IMG/VR virus record: IMGVR_UViG_3300025174_000109
Location: 1 to 24,393 of that record
Strand: one strand, 5' to 3'
DNA length: 24,393 bases
From: a virus
The translations under genes were made by a program, and so were the position numbers. Positions 21,401-24,393 of this stretch are shown piece after piece; position 1 is the first letter of the stretch; each line of letters starts with the position of its first letter. The notes under the pieces are model-generated. The model was not told the origin of the DNA, did no database searches, and saw only the letters and a list, made by a program, of their open reading frames with translations.

Positions 21401-22992
21401 TCATGGAGAATGCGGACGGCGGCGCGTCCGGCGTGCGACCGATCTACAACTGCGTACATCCCTTACAGCCGCTGACCTGGAAGCGCGCTACCGGCCTCGA
21501 TGCTGGACTGACGACGGGACGCTATGTCGTGGCGAGCGACATACCTGGGCGCTTCTTCGCCGCGTTTGATAATCAGGATGTGTGGAAGAGCAATGATGGG
21601 ATCGCCTGGACGAAGCTTGTGGGTATCATGCCCGCTGGCGTCACACCTAACCATGCCATCTGGATCAAGGACTACATCCACAGCCAGCAGCTTCAGGCGT
21701 CGGTCTACATCATTGCCGCCGAGAATGCGGGTGGAACGCTGGGCATTTACAAGAGCTCGGACGAGTTTCAGACCGTCGGGGCGCTGCGACCGGCGACCGG
21801 CTTTCCCGCATGGCCCACGAGCGCACTAGGCAAGCAAGTAGCCGTGGGGCCCCCTGCTGCGGTACGAGATCAGCTTCTTGTAGTGCAGTCGCCGTCGGGG
21901 TCATCTCCAAATACATTCGAGCGGGATACAGCAATACTGGTTGGCGGTGTTTGGGTAAAGCAGGAGGATGGGGCAAGTACCAGTCAGGACGTGGTGGATA
22001 ACGTAAAGAAACTTGGCAGCAATCACTATCGGATTCTATCCATTACGAATAACAACAATGTGTACAGCTCCATGTTGGGGCAGTTGCAGCGTAGCACCGA
22101 TGGCGGATTCACCTGGTCGAATGTCGGGCCCTCGCCGCAGACCAGCGGGGGGGCTGGCGACCAATGGGGCGTCTCAGATATGGATATTGCCGCTGATGGG
22201 ACGCTATGGCTTTGTGCGACGGCAGTGCAATCGGCGGACACTACGCGCAAGCCGCAGATATACAAGTCTACGGATGATGGCGCCACCTGGACGCTCGTAT
22301 TTACAGAGTCTACGATTTCGACCTCTAACTACGAGTGTATGTGGCACATCTCATGTCATCCTCTAAATGCGCAGATCATCGGCATTCAAGGGGATACCGC
22401 GATTGCTGTCATGCGGTACTGGATCACGCAAAATGGCGGGACTTCGTTCGCTCGCAAGACAGGAAGCGCGGGTCAAAGCGTTTCTCGAAACTACGTCTCG
22501 ATCATGTGGGACAATGGCCGCGTGCTGCATTTTCGCTCGGAAAGCGCCTATCTGAGTGACGACTATGGTACTTCTTGGGTGTTGAAGCATGATGAGACGT
22601 TGTTCTCTAATGGACAATTTTGTATGGCAATGATCCGTGGGCTTCCAGGAGGACACGCATTTGCCGTTGGCGGTAGCGCCGGGAGTGCGGTGAATTTGAT
22701 CCGTACGAGAGACTACGGAGAGACCTTTGAAGAACTGACGGACGAGAACGACTTCGATGCGCTAATCAGTCAACTAATCGGCCTTGCTTATAACCCCGTA
22801 CAGGATACGCTCTACATTTCGACTGTTATGAATGAGCCCTCTGGTACTCCGCACCTGCGGGTCTTCGCACTTGATCGTGCTCGGACGATCACTCCATCAG
22901 AGATTACATCCGCCACGTTTAGGAAAATAACACTGAATCTCGATGGGTTGTTCAATGAAAAGATCGCTCATTTAGGGATCGCTCTACGATGA
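18496..22992 (+). CDS. Tail hub with PKD domain, tandem repeats and Asp-box repeats (1498 aa)
   Basis: Residues 1 to about 385 look like a phage hub of the gpD/gp27/XkdQ type: APVPVCTLRVNRIPSWLNRG, VTVDVGFDEEYARIFTGYVID, and VLERMLSSQMIQTLMDVEGWKISEYG. Residues about 390-470 are a PKD domain (VTLDASASRAGDGGALTYDWGDN...VTDATGRTATVERTIEV). Then come Asp-box segments S-x-D-x-G-x-x-W at about residues 583, 1031, 1200, 1258 and 1353, with weaker ones near 1086, 1310 and 1404, as in sialidase or sortilin propellers. Three tandem repeats of about 95 residues sit at about 610-892. This protein probably plugs the tube and reaches to the cell surface. Glycan binding or cleavage by the propeller is likely, but no catalytic Arg triad is identified. 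Translation is coupled to the preceding gene. Confidence 0.75.
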   Translation: MTLATKIFNITRRLSTKVYISGPTGPYRILPYNENLASGVPGLLGLSFVKSYEAPVPVCTLRVNRIPSWLNRGATVTVDVGFDEEYARIFTGYVIDRAQGAPDSAEINCAGQLHKAFRSVEIAERSVDGLLVHTAIADILTYVGITDRRIEVSTFTLGTASTPVLERMLSSQMIQTLMDVEGWKISEYGTGVVEVRRVDGTPSAEAFRKYTTNVVATARIIGGQTREDPLYFRDQVIVEGATLVEGTPPNETSRTVTATATVVPATLAQPPLPDGSHIATTFSNHLIDTDAKAAEVAVRLATDFGRVPRQTTLELPGDPELELGLTLDLDFPELLLTGKYFIAGIRHEVDFDQGFVTQVDLRGGDEFGGTIGLAPIAAFDAFVEREVFGTQVYAFVTLDASASRAGDGGALTYDWGDNQATVWSPDLDAQTAKIVTIRVDPTAIVGDFKVTLIVTDATGRTATVERTIEVAATSSGVQIPAIFAALNNNAGASPDGGQNWNDQAGSTCISGAAKPPDGVNSGIAVYGFSDGSIKRTTDYCATALTQVMAAPTPNSPIRDIEWDWRDPSRVWALTDDLRLFVSSNDGISWSLVANFATALGLPPAGTNIATGSYVGNGSTRDITTVGFRPDVVIVFRDGRAAVVKGDDAVWGTGSVEWDGGWIAASGITAMLSNGFRVGGDTNVNANTLTHYFVAIKHDDIETGFYNVPSGGFPDGTLISTAKQPKMVWGFDSSATSRGVVKTSDMPTPKSCYLGAADVFDSGHEIKELVSAGFKIGTWGGTIGTMNDQFHTVYWIAFPSAVPISYGTYVGNGADDRQIRAGSYSYAAIMGDLAQQKVHHPSSLAGDSSHEISNTGALAANLIQSLNPFQVGSDARVNDVTGTPTYYYFLFGPASSVVGTGRHIGLPAAGGVWVYGGTGAGTPLIAYLLDGQVVGLTTGGELATDLPAASANLRIVHAVDKGDGGGLTIIMENADGGASGVRPIYNCVHPLQPLTWKRATGLDAGLTTGRYVVASDIPGRFFAAFDNQDVWKSNDGIAWTKLVGIMPAGVTPNHAIWIKDYIHSQQLQASVYIIAAENAGGTLGIYKSSDEFQTVGALRPATGFPAWPTSALGKQVAVGPPAAVRDQLLVVQSPSGSSPNTFERDTAILVGGVWVKQEDGASTSQDVVDNVKKLGSNHYRILSITNNNNVYSSMLGQLQRSTDGGFTWSNVGPSPQTSGGAGDQWGVSDMDIAADGTLWLCATAVQSADTTRKPQIYKSTDDGATWTLVFTESTISTSNYECMWHISCHPLNAQIIGIQGDTAIAVMRYWITQNGGTSFARKTGSAGQSVSRNYVSIMWDNGRVLHFRSESAYLSDDYGTSWVLKHDETLFSNGQFCMAMIRGLPGGHAFAVGGSAGSAVNLIRTRDYGETFEELTDENDFDALISQLIGLAYNPVQDTLYISTVMNEPSGTPHLRVFALDRARTITPSEITSATFRKITLNLDGLFNEKIAHLGIALR
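20320..21180 (+). repeat. Three tandem protein repeats of about 95 residues in the hub
   Basis: Repeat 1 begins GSYVGNGSTRDITTVGFRPD and ends GFRVGGDTNVNANTLTHYFV. Repeat 2 lacks the first motif but ends GFKIGTWGGTIGTMNDQFHT then VYWIAFPS. Repeat 3 begins GTYVGNGADDRQIRAGSYSY and ends PFQVGSDARVNDVTGTPTYY then YFLFG. The pattern (GNG turn, then F-x-VG, N-rich turn, aromatic strand) is seen in other phage adhesins as I recall. At DNA level the copies have diverged strongly, so this is an old duplication. Confidence 0.6.
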
Positions 22993-23651
22993 CCAGCTTC
23001 CTGAACCCGCAGCAGGCCATCAAGCGGCTCTGGGATGAAGTCCAGGCGATCAAGGCGCGTCTGAACGCGATCTCAACAGGAGCAGGCCAGGTACGCTCAC
23101 CCTCCGGCGGCACGGGCCAGGTTGGTGTGCTGCCTACCCATCCGCACGACGGAACGGGGACAGGGGGTGATCTATGGACGAAGGGTACTGATCGTCCGTC
23201 GGCGGTGACGCTCGCCGTCGGCGTGGCCGGGCATTACTTCCACGTCACCGGCACGACGACGATCACGGCCATCGCGACGCGCCCGGCTGGTACGGAGCTG
23301 ATCTTAGAATTCGACGGCGCGCTGACGATTACGCACGGCGCGAGCCTCATCTTGGCGAACGCGACGAACATTACGACCGTCGCAGGCGACGTGATCCGTT
23401 TCACCAGCGAGGGCGGCGGGACGTGGCGCCAGTCTACGGCCAAGCAGACGGCGAGTGCGGTAGGAGCGCCTGCAAATGCTCAGTACCTCGTGCTGGCTAC
23501 TGACCCCACGCTCGCGCAAGAGCGCCGGTTTCTCCCAGGCGCGGGCCTGGCGGCGGCGGACGGAGGGGCCGGTGGGGACTACACGCTGAGCGTGAGCCCG
23601 TTCGAGTTCTACATCCCGTTCGGGCCGTTCACAGAATCGGTAGGCCCCTAG
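22989..23651 (+). CDS. Tail fibre or tail-tip attachment protein (220 aa)
   Basis: ATG 22989 overlaps the hub stop. The first 28 residues (PQQAIKRLWDEVQAIKARLNAI) form a helix that may trimerise, followed by a Gly-rich linker. Residues about 67-155 (AVTLAVGVAGHYFHVTGTTT, TELILEFDGALTITHGASLI, DVIRFTSEGGGTWRQST) are short strands, as in fibre shafts and small head domains. Next comes YLVLATDPTLAQERRFLPGAGL, a segment I often see in phage fibres, and a short beta end. It probably hangs on the hub and helps receptor binding. Order and composition support that. The receptor is unknown. Confidence 0.65.
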   Translation: MTSFLNPQQAIKRLWDEVQAIKARLNAISTGAGQVRSPSGGTGQVGVLPTHPHDGTGTGGDLWTKGTDRPSAVTLAVGVAGHYFHVTGTTTITAIATRPAGTELILEFDGALTITHGASLILANATNITTVAGDVIRFTSEGGGTWRQSTAKQTASAVGAPANAQYLVLATDPTLAQERRFLPGAGLAAADGGAGGDYTLSVSPFEFYIPFGPFTESVGP

Positions 23652-23670
23652 AGGGCAGAAAGGAACAGAC

Positions 23671-24198
23671 ATGACAAGCAGAATCTACCAACTGTACGGA
23701 CGGCGGGCGCTGTCACAGAGCAGCGCAGCGGGCGCGGGTCTCGTCGTGGACTTGGCGACGGATACGCTTCGGTGCGTGATCATCAACTCGCTAAACAACA
23801 GTACGCCCAGCGGGACAGTCCTCGCGTTTTCGCAGGGGCACGATTACTATGACGACATCAATGTGGCGGCGGCGGCGTCCATCTTCGGGAATACCAATGC
23901 CCCGCTCTTCGATGCCTGCCCGGTGTTGCCGACGACTGGTGGGCCAATGCTCGTAAGTACGCTTTCTAGACTGGTGTTCACAACTCCACCAGGAACGACG
24001 CTGTTCACACCTGGCCCTGCTGGTACGGCTGTAGGAGCTATCGAAGCAGATGCGCTGATCATCTACAAGCAGGGTACGGCCCCCAACGTCTCACCGCTGA
24101 TCGCCTACATCGACATTCCCAGCCCGTTCGTCTTCAACGGAGGTACGGTCACCGTGACGTGGAACGCATCGGGTATCTTCGAACTCTGTCTGGCATAA
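23671..24198 (+). CDS. Beta-rich virion protein, function unknown (175 aa)
   Basis: ATG 23671 follows GAAAGGAAC. The chain is Ala/Gly/Thr-rich with long strands (GAGLVVDLATDTLRCVIINSLNN, PMLVSTLSRLVFTTPPGTTL, DALIIYKQGTAPNVSPLIAYIDIPSP, GTVTVTWNASGIFELCLA). Several phages carry proteins of this size and pattern near tail fibre genes, probably as small structural parts. No named family is recognised. The position after the fibre gene suggests tail or fibre decoration. The next gene starts 9 bases after its stop with a perfect AAGGAGGAG. Confidence 0.6.
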   Translation: MTSRIYQLYGRRALSQSSAAGAGLVVDLATDTLRCVIINSLNNSTPSGTVLAFSQGHDYYDDINVAAAASIFGNTNAPLFDACPVLPTTGGPMLVSTLSRLVFTTPPGTTLFTPGPAGTAVGAIEADALIIYKQGTAPNVSPLIAYIDIPSPFVFNGGTVTVTWNASGIFELCLA

Positions 24199-24207
24199 GG
24201 AGGAGTC

Positions 24208-24393
24208 ATGGCAAAAGGAAGGGCAGTCCCGAACCAGCGCGACATCGAGAAGATGCACGAAGATGATCTGGGCCGCTACAACGCGCTCCTGGGTGAGCGG
24301 CAGGATGCTCAGACCCCAGAAGTGCGGGCAGCGCGCATTGCCCTCAATAAAGAACTCTCGCGGCGCGCCGCAGAGCGCGCAGAGCAGGTCTAC
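24208..24393 (+). CDS. N-terminal part of a helical basic protein (truncated by window end)
   Basis: ATG 24208 follows AAGGAGGAG. The 62 visible residues are charged and probably helical (NQRDIEKMHEDDLGRYNALL, then RAARIALNKELSRRAAERAEQ). The gene continues past the right edge, so its full length and function cannot be judged. Small helical proteins of this type occur after tail fibre genes, sometimes as fibre chaperones or as lysis accessory proteins. Nothing seen here distinguishes these. Confidence 0.65.
   Translation, partial: MAKGRAVPNQRDIEKMHEDDLGRYNALLGERQDAQTPEVRAARIALNKELSRRAAERAEQVY

Noticed and set aside
1-24393. Defence systems, integrase, transposase or toxin-antitoxin genes
   Set aside because: No reverse transcriptase, nuclease, restriction, recombinase or DDE motif was seen in any plausible frame. 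All clear genes are structural or sugar-related.

Overview
The window is a continuous stretch of a tailed double-stranded DNA phage genome or prophage (class Caudoviricetes, probably a siphovirus). It carries the head, neck and tail genes, and every recognisable gene lies on the + strand. Genes are packed tightly, with many ATGA, GTGA or TGATG overlaps and strong AAGGAGG-type ribosome sites. No terminase, portal, integrase, lysis or replication gene is complete here. The host cannot be read from the sequence. GC is moderately high, the standard genetic code fits, and no tRNA, insertion sequence or CRISPR array was found.

Layout. (1) Bases 1-1766 hold the tail of an upstream gene, an HK97 gp10/Mu G-like protein, several tiny Cys-x-x-Cys proteins, and a protein that looks like two CsrA halves in one chain. 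A strong hairpin and a possible promoter lie between them. (2) Bases 1711-6546 are the capsid module: a Mu I-like protease with an N-terminal ChaB-like segment, an in-frame nested scaffold gene with its own ribosome site, a decoration protein, the major capsid protein, a zinc-finger protein and three small unknown proteins. (3) Bases 6577-11254 are the first carbohydrate island: a divergent glycosyltransferase, a GNAT acetyltransferase, a DegT-type sugar aminotransferase, a GT2 and a GT4 glycosyltransferase. (4) Bases 11244-12241 hold two neck genes, probably a head-tail adaptor and a tail terminator. (5) Bases 12238-13989 are the second carbohydrate island: a small methyltransferase, a zinc-ribbon mini-protein and a CgeB-like glycosyltransferase. 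(6) Bases 14000-18499 are the tail module: tube protein, tail-assembly chaperone with a programmed -1 frameshift at CCCTTTA, a 1046-residue tape measure and a small tip protein. (7) Bases 18496-24393 hold a 1498-residue tail hub joined to a PKD domain and Asp-box repeats, followed by fibre-like and unknown small proteins. The last gene runs off the end.

How the genes may work together. The virion genes follow a Mu-like head order and a lambda/HK97-like tail order. Seven sugar-related genes are translationally linked to them in two islands around the neck genes, so they are probably expressed late with the structural proteins. The simplest reading is that the phage makes an N-acylated, possibly methylated amino sugar and attaches it to its own virion proteins. 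Modification of a host surface glycan is the main alternative. The CsrA-like protein at the head of the late region could act as a translational regulator. These functional links are inferences from sequence and order.
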